Positions 24,517 to 34,539 of a DNA stretch of 54,819 nucleotides are shown one piece after another. The notes beneath the pieces are model-generated. The model searched no databases and was not told where the DNA came from. It worked only from the letters and a program-made list of their open reading frames with translations. Numbering within the stretch: the first letter of the stretch is position 1; every line of letters starts with the position of its first letter. The position numbers were made by a program, and so were the translations under genes. Source of the DNA: Clostridia bacterium (GTDB lineage Bacteria > Bacillota > Clostridia > Oscillospirales > CAG-272); contig JAFOEU010000014.1 of NCBI GenBank assembly GCA_017387685.1, positions 1 through 54,819 on the forward strand. Reading direction: 5' to 3'.

Positions 24517-26067
24517 ATGTCAAATAAAAAGAGAAGATTTTTACCTAACCTATTCCGCGGCAGAGTAATAGTCGCGTTTTTGATCGTAGTGCAGATCGCC
24601 GTTTTGATTCTATCGGCAGTAATCGGCGCGAAATATTCTGGATATATTGCGGTGGCTTTAAATCTTATCAGCTTTGCCATCAGCTTCGTGGTTATAGTCA
24701 GCCGCACAAATGATGCTTACAAATTGATTTGGATATATCTGATATTGGCGTTCCCCGTTTTCGGCGGATTGTTTTATCTTGTATTTTCAATTCAAGGATC
24801 TATGAAGCTTATGGAGCCCTATATGCTTCAGATCGAGAATAAGACACGCGTACAAAATGAAAAAACGCGCGAGACTGCCTATTCGGCATCAACCGACCAC
24901 CCGAATCATAAAACGCTTATCAACTATTTATCCGATCATGCGGGCTTCCCAATAAGCGATAATACCGCTACAAAGTTTTACCCTACCGGCGAAGCATTTT
25001 ACGAAGATCTTCTTTCTGCATTGAGAAGTGCGGAGAAGTATATTTTCCTCGAGTATTTCATTATAGGCGAGGGCAAAATGTGGGATTCGATACTTGAAAT
25101 TCTCGAAGAAAAAACGGCGTCGGGCGTTACGGTTAGAATAATTTATGATGATTTCGGATGTATTTTCAATCTTCCGAAAAACTATCCCGAGATGCTTGCC
25201 GAGAAGGGAATTGAGTGCCGTGCTTTCAACCGATTCAGACCGTTGCTCACGGGTCTGCAGAATAACCGTGACCACAGAAAGATATGCTCCGTCGACGGCA
25301 AGATCGCTTTCACGGGCGGTATAAATCTTGCCGACGAATATATCAACGAGATCGAAAAATACGGTCATTGGAAGGATTCGGCTGTCGGACTTATCGGAGA
25401 AGGCGCGTGGTCATTGACCGTAATCTTCCTCAAAATGTGGCTTCTTACCTCTCCCGAGCCCGATAAGGACGATCAGGATATTTCCTGCTATAAACCCGAT
25501 TGTGAATTTGATAAAATAGATGACGGATATGCACAGCCCTACTGCGACAGCCCTCTTGACAAGGATCAGGTTTGCGAGCGGATATATCAGCAGATGATAC
25601 ATTCCGCAAAGAAGTATCTGTATATCTGTACTCCTTATCTGATAATTGATGACAGTATGCTCAATTCCTTGACCTTCCTCGCGCAGAGCGGTGTCGATGT
25701 CAGAATCATCACACCTAATAAGTGGGATAAGAGATTGGTACATATTACCACTCAATCCTATTATTCGGATCTTATCAAAGGCGGCGTAAGAATCTACGAA
25801 TACAGCCCCGGTTTTATCCATTCGAAGATCTTCGTCAGCGACGATGAAATCGCAAGCATCGGTACAGCCAATCTTGATTTCCGAAGCCTATATCTGCATT
25901 TCGAATGCGGAACTATGCTCTATGGCAGCTCAGCGGTAATTGAAGCTAAAAACGATTTTCTTGCAACTCTCGATGAATGCAAGGAGATCCGTCCCGAAGA
26001 TTGCAAACACAGCGTCCTGAGAAGGCTGCTTGGCAGCTTTATGCGGCTTATTTCGCCTTTACTGTAA
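24517..26067 (+). CDS. cls: Cardiolipin synthase
   Basis: Condenses two phosphatidylglycerols to cardiolipin and glycerol at the membrane. 516 aa. Two N-terminal TM helices (VIVAFLIVVQIAVLIL, then IWIYLILAFPVFGGLFYLVF) precede two phospholipase-D domains: HKD motif 1 has His253 (DHRKICSVDGKIAFTGG) and motif 2 has His435 (IHSKIFVSDDEIASIGTAN). Length and layout match ClsA-type enzymes. ATG with SD AAAGGGG. It follows the Mn/cation operon with only a moderate terminator between. Confidence 0.95.
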   Translation: MSNKKRRFLPNLFRGRVIVAFLIVVQIAVLILSAVIGAKYSGYIAVALNLISFAISFVVIVSRTNDAYKLIWIYLILAFPVFGGLFYLVFSIQGSMKLMEPYMLQIENKTRVQNEKTRETAYSASTDHPNHKTLINYLSDHAGFPISDNTATKFYPTGEAFYEDLLSALRSAEKYIFLEYFIIGEGKMWDSILEILEEKTASGVTVRIIYDDFGCIFNLPKNYPEMLAEKGIECRAFNRFRPLLTGLQNNRDHRKICSVDGKIAFTGGINLADEYINEIEKYGHWKDSAVGLIGEGAWSLTVIFLKMWLLTSPEPDKDDQDISCYKPDCEFDKIDDGYAQPYCDSPLDKDQVCERIYQQMIHSAKKYLYICTPYLIIDDSMLNSLTFLAQSGVDVRIITPNKWDKRLVHITTQSYYSDLIKGGVRIYEYSPGFIHSKIFVSDDEIASIGTANLDFRSLYLHFECGTMLYGSSAVIEAKNDFLATLDECKEIRPEDCKHSVLRRLLGSFMRLISPLL

Positions 26068-26101
26068 ACAAAACGAGTCGGATATCCGACTCGTTTTGTT
26101 T
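26066..26101. terminator. Bidirectional terminator between cls and araD
   Basis: Long perfect stem AAACAAAACGAGTCGG/CCGACTCGTTTTGTTT; T-rich ends in both directions serve two convergent genes. Confidence 0.9.
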
Positions 26102-26104
26102 ATA

Positions 26105-26809
26105 TTAGTTCTGCCCATAAGTTGCGTTCGGACCGTGCTTGCGGTTGAAGTGCTTCATAAGAAGATCCTGCTGCATCGGGATACCGCCGTTTGCATTTAC
26201 TGCCGTCTGCAGAATTTCGGTGTTGAATGCCATCTGAGCAACCACTTCAAGAACTACTGCGGCATCGACCGAAGCAACGGCATCCTTGCCCCAAGAGAAA
26301 GGACCGTGAGAATAAACGAGGCACGCGTGAATCTTGTCCGCGCCTATAGGAGCGATTGTTTCAATGATTACGTTACCGGTATTGAGCTCGTAATCGCTTT
26401 CGATCTCACCGGGAGTCATCTTTCTGGAGCAGGGAATTATACCGGGAAAATAGTCCGCGTGTGTTGTTCCGTAAGCCTTGATACCTCTGCCCGCCTGAGC
26501 GAACGAGGTAGCGTAAAGAGAATGAGTATGCGTAATGCCTCCGATCTCGGGGAATGCACGGTACAGCGCGAGGTGAGTCGCGGTATCGGAGGAAGGCTTG
26601 TAATTGCCCTCGATCACCTTTCCGTCAAGATCGAGAACGGGCAGGTCGATGGGGGAAAGATCGGAATATTCAACTCCGGAGGGCTTGATGACAACAAGTC
26701 CTTTTTCTCTGTCAATACCGCTTACGTTGCCCCAGGTGTTGATAACAAGACCCTTTTCAACGAGCATCATATTGGCGCGGTATACTTCCTTTTTAAGCTG
26801 TTCGAGCAT
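26105..26809 (-). CDS. araD: L-ribulose-5-phosphate 4-epimerase (class II aldolase family)
   Basis: Converts L-ribulose-5-P to D-xylulose-5-P, joining arabinose catabolism to the pentose phosphate pathway. 234 aa. Zinc ligands appear in THTHS and in the downstream [26 protein letters not shown] and the C-terminal [10 protein letters not shown] (catalytic Tyr region) are AraD signatures and set it apart from fuculose- and rhamnulose-1-P aldolases. Its ATG overlaps the stop of the alcohol dehydrogenase by one base (TAATG), so the two are translationally coupled. Given nearby rhamnose genes, a related sugar phosphate cannot be excluded. Confidence 0.9.
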   Translation of the reverse strand: MLEQLKKEVYRANMMLVEKGLVINTWGNVSGIDREKGLVVIKPSGVEYSDLSPIDLPVLDLDGKVIEGNYKPSSDTATHLALYRAFPEIGGITHTHSLYATSFAQAGRGIKAYGTTHADYFPGIIPCSRKMTPGEIESDYELNTGNVIIETIAPIGADKIHACLVYSHGPFSWGKDAVASVDAAVVLEVVAQMAFNTEILQTAVNANGGIPMQQDLLMKHFNRKHGPNATYGQN

Positions 26810-27927
26810 TATCTACCTCTTTTCCAAGCAAAATGCTTTCTGTATATTTCAAGCATTTCCTCTTCATTCAAAACGTACGGGCTGTTTGTGTAATTCTTTG
26901 CGCCCTTGATAAGATTAACATAATTTACGATCTCTTCCTCGCTGAGTCTGATATCTACGTCGGCGAGACCGGGAAGAAATTCAGCCATAAGCTTCGGCTT
27001 GGTTCCGAGTGCGGTTGCAAGATCGTTCAAGCGCTGCGCGCCGATTTCGGTTTTCATATTGTATTCGATATAATCGCCGTGGAAAACCGCACAAGCGCGA
27101 CCGTGAGGAATGCCCGCGAGCATCGTGAGGCTGTATCCGAGCGGATGAGGAAATCCTGTTCCCGTAATACTTATAGCCGCACCCGCCGCGCAGGAGGCAT
27201 AGCAGAGCATATCGCGGTGCTCCTCGGTAAACTCATCGGGCATTTGTGTCAAAACGTCCCAAATGTTCTTTGCCGCATATTCTGCAAGCATCATCGAAAG
27301 CGCATCAGCCTTCGGAGAAAGATAAGATTCAAGTGCGTGTGCAAATGCGTCAAGGGCTGTGCTGACCGTGCCGGAATAATTCACAGATTCGGTATACTTG
27401 GGGTCAAGAAAAGCCACCTTTGCCCAAGCGTAGGGAGAATTATAGGTCTTCTTTCTTTCGCCATCGGGGAGAGATAATACGGAATAGGGATTTGCTTCGC
27501 TGCCCGTACCCGCGGTAGTGGGAACAAGAACTATCGGAAGCGCACCGCACTTCAGGTTATTTTTATCAAATATATCCTCGGGCGCGATCTCGGGATTTGC
27601 CGCAAAAGCAGCAACAGCCTTGGCGGCATCCATTGCGGAACCGCCGCCGATTCCTATAACGAAGTCAGCGCCGAATTCTCTTGCCTTGATACCTGCGTTA
27701 TAAGCATCAAGCAGAGGGGGATTTGCGGGAACCGAGCTGTAAGACTCATAAGCTATGCCGCGTTCCGCGAGTACATCCGTCACGTCTCCGAGAGCACCGC
27801 TCGCCGCCGCTCCTGCAGAGCCGGTTACGATATAAGCTCTTTTTCCGAGTGTGAGTTCAATCGAGTTTGCTTTGACACAGCCTCTGCCCGAAATTATTCT
27901 GACGGGAAAATTAATTGAAAATTTCAT
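26809..27927 (-). CDS. Iron-containing alcohol dehydrogenase
   Basis: 372-aa NAD(P)H-dependent Fe-ADH. The Rossmann-type nucleotide region has [27 protein letters not shown] is the second family string. Metal ligands are in [13 protein letters not shown] and in [18 protein letters not shown]...FHGDYIEYN. Substrate unknown. Coupling to araD suggests disposal of an aldehyde or reduction of a sugar-derived product (e.g. lactaldehyde from 6-deoxy sugars), which would suit a rhamnose user; inference only. SD AAAGGAG before the ATG. A -10 TATAAT lies at 27965-27960 (minus strand) with no clear -35. Confidence 0.88.
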   Translation of the reverse strand: MKFSINFPVRIISGRGCVKANSIELTLGKRAYIVTGSAGAAASGALGDVTDVLAERGIAYESYSSVPANPPLLDAYNAGIKAREFGADFVIGIGGGSAMDAAKAVAAFAANPEIAPEDIFDKNNLKCGALPIVLVPTTAGTGSEANPYSVLSLPDGERKKTYNSPYAWAKVAFLDPKYTESVNYSGTVSTALDAFAHALESYLSPKADALSMMLAEYAAKNIWDVLTQMPDEFTEEHRDMLCYASCAAGAAISITGTGFPHPLGYSLTMLAGIPHGRACAVFHGDYIEYNMKTEIGAQRLNDLATALGTKPKLMAEFLPGLADVDIRLSEEEIVNYVNLIKGAKNYTNSPYVLNEEEMLEIYRKHFAWKRGR

Positions 27928-28057
27928 TTGTATCTCCTTTCGGAAGTCATCATAAAATAATTATAGCATAATTCGAATGGGAATGGATGAAGTTTTTGTT
28001 AATACGTGCCTAATTATCACATAATTGGGTTTCGACTCTATAATATTAAATTTCCAC

Positions 28058-28086
28058 TTGACATAACGAGGATTTTGTAGTATAAT
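28058..28086 (+). promoter_or_regulatory. Consensus promoter of the miaB-ricA-mutSL-tgt operon
   Basis: -35 TTGACA (28058-28063), 17-bp spacer, -10 TATAAT (28081-28086). No terminator is seen until after tgt. Confidence 0.85.
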
Positions 28087-28125
28087 AAAGTGATATAATA
28101 TTTAATATAATCGAGTAATATTGCT

Positions 28126-29538
28126 ATGAATAAATCCAACAGAATCAAAACCGAAAAGCCCATCCCCGCTGATCGAGCGAAGTATGCAAATGCTGTATAT
28201 TCACTCGTCGGCGGTAAGGGCTATAAATGCTTTGTGCAGACCTTCGGATGCCAGCAAAATGAGGCTGACAGCGAGAGGATCGCGGGTATGGCACTCGAGA
28301 TGGGGTATTCGATCACAAATGATCCGAATGAAGCAGACCTCATCGTCGTAAATACTTGCGCGGTGCGAGAGCACGCCGAGAAAAAGGCGCTTTCCCTCAT
28401 AGGTCAGTATAAGCATTGTAAATCGAATAAAAAAGAGCTTGTAATCGCAGTTTGCGGATGTATGCCGTCACAGCAGCACCGCGCTGACGAGATCAAGCAT
28501 AAATATCCTTACGTTGATTTCACATTCGGAACATCCGATCTTTATATGCTCCCCGAGCTGCTTTACCGCCGTTTGTCGGGTGCAAAGAGAACCTTCGTTA
28601 TCCCCGAGGACAGACCTCCCGTGGTCGAGGATATCCCCGTAGTCCGCGAGAGCAACTACCGCGCATGGGTCAGCATAATGTACGGCTGCAATAATTTCTG
28701 CTCCTACTGCATTGTTCCCTACGTTCGCGGCCGTGAGAGAAGCCGCCATCCCGATGCAATAGAAGCCGAGGTGCGCGGTCTTATCGCGGAGGGGTACAAG
28801 GATATCACTCTCCTCGGTCAGAACGTCAATTCTTACGGCAGAGGATGCGATTTTAATTGCGATTTCGCAGATCTTCTTGAGCGCCTTGCTTCGATTGAAG
28901 GCGACTATAAGCTTCACTTTATGACGAGCCACCCGAAGGATGCAACCAAGAAGCTTGTTGACGTTATGGCTAGAAATGAGCACATTGCACGTCAGTTCCA
29001 CTTGCCGCTTCAGTCGGGCTCAAGTGAGATACTCCGCAGAATGAATCGCGGATACACGGCAGAGAAGTATATCGAGATCCTTGATTACATCAAGGAAAAG
29101 CTTCCCGATGCAACTCTTTCAACCGATATTATCGTCGCGTTCCCGGGCGAGACGGATGAAGATTTCGAAAAGACTCTCGAGCTTCTTTCATACGTTAAGT
29201 ACGATATGGTATTTTCCTTCATCTATTCACCTCGTAACGGCACTCCCGCCGCAACGATGGAATGCGTCATTCCCGATGATGTTAAGGCAGAGCGTATGCG
29301 CCGTCTGCTTGATCTTCAGACCGAGATTGCCGACAGCCTCAATGCAAAATGCCTCGGCAAGACTTACCGCGTGATCTGTCAGGGACAGAGCAAAAATAAC
29401 GCGGGTATGCTTGAAGGAAGAACTGAAGGTAATAAAATATTGCTCTTCGCCTCCGATACGGCGCGCGAAGGCGACTATGTAAATGTAAAAGTAACCGAAA
29501 CACACGCCTACGCCCTTTACGGCGAGGAAGTTAAATAA
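28126..29538 (+). CDS. miaB: tRNA-2-methylthio-N6-dimethylallyladenosine synthase
   Basis: Radical-SAM methylthiotransferase that modifies i6A37 of tRNAs to ms2i6A37. 470 aa. The N-terminal UPF0004 domain holds three cluster cysteines (TFGCQQNEADSE, NTCAVREHAEKKA, AVCGCMPSQ). The radical-SAM triad is Cys188, Cys192, Cys195 (CNNFCSYCIVP). The C-terminal TRAM domain ends near VTETHAYALYGE. First gene of an operon continuing into ricA, mutS, mutL and tgt, an order also partly seen in Bacillus (ymcB-ymcA, mutS-mutL). Confidence 0.97.
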   Translation: MNKSNRIKTEKPIPADRAKYANAVYSLVGGKGYKCFVQTFGCQQNEADSERIAGMALEMGYSITNDPNEADLIVVNTCAVREHAEKKALSLIGQYKHCKSNKKELVIAVCGCMPSQQHRADEIKHKYPYVDFTFGTSDLYMLPELLYRRLSGAKRTFVIPEDRPPVVEDIPVVRESNYRAWVSIMYGCNNFCSYCIVPYVRGRERSRHPDAIEAEVRGLIAEGYKDITLLGQNVNSYGRGCDFNCDFADLLERLASIEGDYKLHFMTSHPKDATKKLVDVMARNEHIARQFHLPLQSGSSEILRRMNRGYTAEKYIEILDYIKEKLPDATLSTDIIVAFPGETDEDFEKTLELLSYVKYDMVFSFIYSPRNGTPAATMECVIPDDVKAERMRRLLDLQTEIADSLNAKCLGKTYRVICQGQSKNNAGMLEGRTEGNKILLFASDTAREGDYVNVKVTETHAYALYGEEVK

Positions 29539-29566
29539 GATTTAAATTTGAAAGGAATTATATAAA

Positions 29567-29962
29567 ATGGAAAAGGCACAGATTCTTGAGCTTGCCGCAA
29601 CTATCGGCAAGGAAGTTAAAGAAAGCGAACTTATGAAGGCGTACGAAAAGGCAGAGGCTGATTACGTTGCAGATGAGGCACTTCAGGACAAGATCCGCGA
29701 GTACTCTGTTCAGCAGCAGCTTCTCGCTGAGGAAAATACAAAGTCCGAGCCCAACGCATTCGTTATCGAGACCGTTCAGAGCAGACTTCAGGGACTTTAC
29801 GCTGAGATCACCGCATCCAAGACCTTCGTTGAATTCAGCGAAAAGCAGGATCAGGTTCGTGAGCTCCTCACCCAGATCAACAACGTAATGATGCAGCAGA
29901 TCACGGGCGAAGACCCCTCCGCTTGCACTCACGATTGCTCCACCTGCCACGGTTGCCACTAA
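29567..29962 (+). CDS. RicA/YmcA-like YlbF-family protein with C-terminal four-cysteine motif
   Basis: 131-aa helical protein of the YlbF/YmcA family, sitting directly after miaB as ymcA (ricA) does in Bacillus subtilis. In Bacillus, RicA, RicF and RicT form a complex carrying [4Fe-4S] clusters that affects RNA maturation with RNase Y and developmental switches. The body is a charged helical bundle (residues ~5-112). The tail ends in Cys120, Cys124, Cys127, Cys130 (CTHDCSTCHGCH), a compact CX3CX2CX2C set suited to a metal or Fe-S cluster. SD AAAGGAA. Whether it acts as RicA, RicF or both is not clear from sequence. Confidence 0.85.
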   Translation: MEKAQILELAATIGKEVKESELMKAYEKAEADYVADEALQDKIREYSVQQQLLAEENTKSEPNAFVIETVQSRLQGLYAEITASKTFVEFSEKQDQVRELLTQINNVMMQQITGEDPSACTHDCSTCHGCH

Positions 29963-29996
29963 TATTTAACGCTTAAGAAATGAGAGGTGTTGCATT

Positions 29997-32579
29997 ATGA
30001 CTCCAATGATGCAGCAATATTTTGAAATAAAGAATCAATACGAGGGCTACCTCTTGTTTTACCGTCTCGGTGACTTTTACGAGATGTTCTTTGACGATGC
30101 CCTCACAGCCTCGCGTGAGCTTGAATTAACGCTGACGGGACGCGACTGCGGCGAAGCCGAGCGCGCACCGATGTGCGGTGTACCCTTCCACAGTGCGGAA
30201 GGATATATTGCAAAGCTTATCGACAAGGGCTATAAGGTAGCGATCTGCGAACAGGTCGAGGACCCGGCAACGGCAAAGGGACTGGTCAAGCGCGACGTTG
30301 TTCGCATCATAACGCCCGGAACCGTTATCGAACCGCAGATGCTTACCGAGGGAGCGAACAACTTCCTTTGCTCGCTCTATCTGACCGACGGCGGCGCGGG
30401 ACTTTGCTTTGCGGATATTTCAACGGGACAGATCTACGCCACCGATTTTTCTGGGAAGAACTTCATCCACGAGATCCAGAATGAGCTCGCAACCTATCAG
30501 CCGAGTGAAATTCTCATCAACGTACCCCTGAAAACACAGCAGTCCTTGAGCGAATTTATTTCTGTGAAGCTTGGTTCAATGGTTGAGGATAAACGTGCTC
30601 ATTATTTTGAACCTGTGTCTGCTACCATAGCTGCAGACCGCCATTTTGCGGGAATACTGCGCGAGGAGGACAAGCAGAGAAAAGAGCTCATCTACGCCCT
30701 CGGCGCGATAGTTTCTTATATTGCCGAAACACAGAGATCGGATATGTCCTATATCAAGGATCTGAATATCTACGAAACGAACAGATATATGCAGATCGAC
30801 TATTCGACACGCCGAAATCTCGAGCTGACGGAAACTATGCGCACGAAAGAGAAGCGCGGATCGCTTTTGTGGGTTCTTGACAAGACGAAAAGCGCGGCGG
30901 GAGCAAGAATGCTGAAGCTTTGGATCGAGCATCCGCTTCTCTCGGTTTCCGAAATTCTTCGCAGACAGAACGCGGTCAACGATTTATTTGAAAACTATAT
31001 GCTTCGCGAGGATATTTCCGATCTTATGGATTCTGTCCTCGACCTTGGGCGACTAGTTGCGCGCGTTGTTTACGGAAGTGCAAATGCACGCGATCTTCGC
31101 GCAATTCTCGCGACTCTTTCGGTAGTTCCGAAGATCAAGGAGCTACTTGCAGATTCCGAGGGCGGTGAGCTTGCATCGCTTCGAAATGCGCTCGATCCTC
31201 TCGAGGATATCACTGCTCTCATCGACCGTGCCATAGACCCCGAGCCTCCTTTCTCTGTACGCGAAGGTGGTATGATAGCAAAAGGCTACGATAAGGACGT
31301 CGACGAGCTACGTTCTATCCTCGGCGGTGGTAAGCAATGGCTTGAGCAGATCGCAGAAAAGGAACGCGAAGCGACAGGTATCAAGACTCTTAAAATAGGA
31401 AATAACCGAGTATTCGGTTACTATATTGAGGTATCTAAATCCTTTATGGATCAGGTGCCCGCGCATTATATCAGAAAGCAAACTCTCGCAAACGGCGAGA
31501 GATACATAACCGAGGAGCTAAAGGAGATAGAATCGACAGTCCTCGGCGCGGGCGACAGACTTGCCGCTCTCGAATACGATCTCTTCTCGCAGATCCGCGC
31601 AGTAGTTGCCGCGGCAGCTCCGAGAATACAGGCAACTGCATCCACACTTGCAAAGCTTGACGTTTATTGCTCGCTTGCATCGGTTGCCGCAAAGAATAAT
31701 TACGTTTGCCCCGCGATCAACGATAACAAGATGATCGATATACGCGACGGCAGACACCCCGTTGTCGAGCTTTTCGTCAAGGATTCCTATTTCGTCCCCA
31801 ACGACACGCATCTTGATATGAAAAACTCGCGCGTTATGATCATTACGGGACCGAATATGGCGGGTAAATCCACCTATATGCGTCAGGTCGCCATCATCAG
31901 CATTATGATGCAGATCGGCTCGTTCGTCCCCGCATCCAGTGCAAATATCTGCGTTGTTGACAGAGTTTTCACCCGTGTTGGAGCATCCGACGATCTTGCA
32001 TCGGGACAGTCGACCTTTATGCTCGAAATGACCGAGGTTGCAACAATCCTACGATCCGCAACGAAAAATAGCCTTATCATCTATGATGAGGTCGGACGAG
32101 GAACCTCAACCTTCGACGGTATGAGCATCGCTCGCGCGATCGTTGAATATACTCAAAGCAAAAAGGTCGGTGCAAAGACTCTCTTTGCAACTCATTATCA
32201 CGAGCTTACCTCCCTCGCCGACGAGCTTGAAGGGGTAGTAAACTACAATATTGCCGCAAGAAAGCGCGGAGACGGAATCGTATTCCTCCGTAAGATCGTT
32301 CCTGGCGGCACCGATGACAGCTACGGTATAGAGGTCGCAAAGCTCGCGGGTATACCGAATGAGGTCATCACCCGCGCCAAGGTCATCCTCGCAGAAACAG
32401 AAGCACGCGCCCGCGCTATGAACGCGGAAGATGTTGTGATCGAGGAAGATATCGCGATCACTCTCGACGATTGTATCGAGGATAGCGTTATCGACGATAT
32501 CCGCGCCGCTGACCTGAATAATATGTCGCCATTCGAAGCTATGGCGCTTCTAAACGAGCTTCAAAAGAAATTAAAGTAA
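29997..32579 (+). CDS. mutS: DNA mismatch repair protein MutS
   Basis: Recognises mispairs and small loops and recruits MutL. 860 aa, full length. The mismatch-wedging Phe-x-Glu is in GDFYEMFF near residue 30. Walker A is GPNMAGKST at 618-626, followed by ASDDLASGQSTFMLEM, Walker B in LIIYDEVGRGTS, and the HTH end ELQKKLK. ATG with SD GAGAGGTG. Part of the miaB-tgt operon; 12 bp before mutL. Confidence 0.98.
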   Translation: MTPMMQQYFEIKNQYEGYLLFYRLGDFYEMFFDDALTASRELELTLTGRDCGEAERAPMCGVPFHSAEGYIAKLIDKGYKVAICEQVEDPATAKGLVKRDVVRIITPGTVIEPQMLTEGANNFLCSLYLTDGGAGLCFADISTGQIYATDFSGKNFIHEIQNELATYQPSEILINVPLKTQQSLSEFISVKLGSMVEDKRAHYFEPVSATIAADRHFAGILREEDKQRKELIYALGAIVSYIAETQRSDMSYIKDLNIYETNRYMQIDYSTRRNLELTETMRTKEKRGSLLWVLDKTKSAAGARMLKLWIEHPLLSVSEILRRQNAVNDLFENYMLREDISDLMDSVLDLGRLVARVVYGSANARDLRAILATLSVVPKIKELLADSEGGELASLRNALDPLEDITALIDRAIDPEPPFSVREGGMIAKGYDKDVDELRSILGGGKQWLEQIAEKEREATGIKTLKIGNNRVFGYYIEVSKSFMDQVPAHYIRKQTLANGERYITEELKEIESTVLGAGDRLAALEYDLFSQIRAVVAAAAPRIQATASTLAKLDVYCSLASVAAKNNYVCPAINDNKMIDIRDGRHPVVELFVKDSYFVPNDTHLDMKNSRVMIITGPNMAGKSTYMRQVAIISIMMQIGSFVPASSANICVVDRVFTRVGASDDLASGQSTFMLEMTEVATILRSATKNSLIIYDEVGRGTSTFDGMSIARAIVEYTQSKKVGAKTLFATHYHELTSLADELEGVVNYNIAARKRGDGIVFLRKIVPGGTDDSYGIEVAKLAGIPNEVITRAKVILAETEARARAMNAEDVVIEEDIAITLDDCIEDSVIDDIRAADLNNMSPFEAMALLNELQKKLK

Positions 32580-32591
32580 AACGGTAGAAAA

Positions 32592-34538
32592 ATGGGAAAG
32601 ATCAATGTATTGAGTTTTGAGGTTGCCAACCTCATTGCCGCAGGCGAGGTCGTTGACAGACCTGCCTCGGTGATAAAAGAGTTGGTTGAAAATTCAATAG
32701 ATGCGGGCGCGGACAGAGTAACCGTCGAGATACAGCGCGGCGGTGTGCTTTTTATGCGCGTTACCGATAACGGCTCAGGAATCGAGCCCGAGGATCTGCC
32801 CATTGCCGTCCGCCGCCACGCAACGAGCAAGATCCGCGAAGCGGACGATCTCGCCGCAATTATGACGCTCGGTTTCCGAGGTGAAGCACTCGCGGCGATC
32901 TGCTCGGTATCCGACGTAAGAATTATCTCAAAGACCAAAAACAATGAATTGGGCGCTTATATAGAGATACACTCGGGCAGAGTCGGAGCGGTCAGCGAAC
33001 GCGGCGCATCAGACGGAACTACCATTATTGTTGAAAATCTTTTTGCAAACGTACCTGCAAGACTGAAATTCCTCAAGCGTGACTTGACTGAAGCAATGGC
33101 TGTTTGCACTGTCCTTGAAAAGATCGCGCTGTCGCATCCGGAGGTCGCGTTCAAGCTGATCTCCGACGGTACCGTAAAGCTTGATACAAGCGGCGACGGA
33201 AACCGCCGTTCGGCGATCAGATGCGTCTACGGCAAGGATTTTGCCAAGACGATGCTTGAAATTGAGGGTGAAAGGGAAGGAGTCAAGGTTTCAGGATACA
33301 TAACCGCCCCCTCCGCTCCCCGTGCTAACCGCAATTATCAGAATTTCTTTATCAACGGAAGATACATAAAGACGAAAACGGGTATGGCGGCGATCGAGCA
33401 AGCCTATACCTCGTATATCCCACCCGAAAAGTTCCCCGGTTGCGTCATCTATATAGAGCTCGCGCCGAATACTGTCGATGTAAACGTACACCCGAGCAAG
33501 CTTGAGGTCAAATTCTCAAACGAACGTCCCGTGTTTGATGCGATATATCATTCGGTACGAACAGCGCTTGCCGAAAACACGGAAAGACCGCAGATAAACG
33601 AGCTTGAAGGGCGCAATCCCTCCTTTATCAGCTCAACGAAGCCAAGTGCAGCAAATGCATTTGCACCGATTGTAGACAGAGCTCTTGAACCTCGCTCTCC
33701 TTTTAAGCAGATCGAGATCGAGGAGGCTTCGGTCTCGCTTGATCCTCCAAAGCAGGAAGCTGCGGAGAATAATGTTCCGCAGCCTCAAATGTTCGAGCCT
33801 GCATTCAGATCACCGAGGAATTTCAATTATCTCCAAGAAAACGAACCTGAACCGATAAAAGCACCTCCTCAGCCTCTCCCAAAGGCGGAAGTTACTACCG
33901 AGGTTCAGCCCCAAACTCATAAAAATGAGGATTTTGCACGCGAGGCAACACCCTCGGACGGTGCATTTTACAGACTGGTCGGCGAGGTGTTTAATTCGTA
34001 TATTCTCGTTGAAAGCGGCAATAAGATGCTTATGATCGATAAGCACGCGGCACACGAGAGATTGATCTTTGAATCACTCAAACGCTCACTCAAGGATCAC
34101 AAGCCCGATTCACAGCTTATGGCACTACCCATCGAGGTGATGCTTATGAGTAGTGAGATCGCCCTCCTTGAAGAATACCGCGAAAAGATAGAGGGCATCG
34201 GATTTGCATTCACATCCGCCCGTAATACGGTATATATTTCGGCAATACCGACTGCGGTTTCTGTAAATTCAGCCGCATCAATGTTCGAATCTTTTGCCGA
34301 TTCAATTAAACAAGGCTCGGGAGTCGACTTAACCGCCGATCTCATTTTCGAGAAGGCACTTTATCAGGCATCCTGCAAAGCCGCGATAAAGGCGGGAAGG
34401 GTATACCCCGAGGGATACGCTGAATGGCTCGTTCGAGAGATCAAAGCAAACCCCGAGGTTATCTGCTGTCCGCACGGCAGACCAATAGCAATCGAAATTA
34501 CTAAAAATACAATAGATCATTTGTTTAAGAGGACTTAA
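32592..34538 (+). CDS. mutL: DNA mismatch repair protein MutL (endonuclease type)
   Basis: 648 aa. GHKL ATPase domain: ELVENSIDAGA, DNGSGIEPEDL, RGEALAAICS. A long acidic/Pro-rich linker (~325-450) joins the C-terminal dimerisation domain. That domain carries DKHAAHERLIFE at 483-494, matching the DQHA(X)2E(X)4E endonuclease motif except Gln to Lys, and CPHGRP near residue 630. These imply a nicking MutL, as in bacteria lacking MutH. It ends one base before tgt. Confidence 0.96.
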   Translation: MGKINVLSFEVANLIAAGEVVDRPASVIKELVENSIDAGADRVTVEIQRGGVLFMRVTDNGSGIEPEDLPIAVRRHATSKIREADDLAAIMTLGFRGEALAAICSVSDVRIISKTKNNELGAYIEIHSGRVGAVSERGASDGTTIIVENLFANVPARLKFLKRDLTEAMAVCTVLEKIALSHPEVAFKLISDGTVKLDTSGDGNRRSAIRCVYGKDFAKTMLEIEGEREGVKVSGYITAPSAPRANRNYQNFFINGRYIKTKTGMAAIEQAYTSYIPPEKFPGCVIYIELAPNTVDVNVHPSKLEVKFSNERPVFDAIYHSVRTALAENTERPQINELEGRNPSFISSTKPSAANAFAPIVDRALEPRSPFKQIEIEEASVSLDPPKQEAAENNVPQPQMFEPAFRSPRNFNYLQENEPEPIKAPPQPLPKAEVTTEVQPQTHKNEDFAREATPSDGAFYRLVGEVFNSYILVESGNKMLMIDKHAAHERLIFESLKRSLKDHKPDSQLMALPIEVMLMSSEIALLEEYREKIEGIGFAFTSARNTVYISAIPTAVSVNSAASMFESFADSIKQGSGVDLTADLIFEKALYQASCKAAIKAGRVYPEGYAEWLVREIKANPEVICCPHGRPIAIEITKNTIDHLFKRT

Positions 34539-34539
34539 A

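Noticed and set aside
26105-27927. araD/Fe-ADH as rhamnulose-1-phosphate aldolase plus lactaldehyde reductase
   Set aside because: The aldolase-family protein has AraD signatures and does not resemble RhaD, so I kept the epimerase call and left the reductase substrate open.
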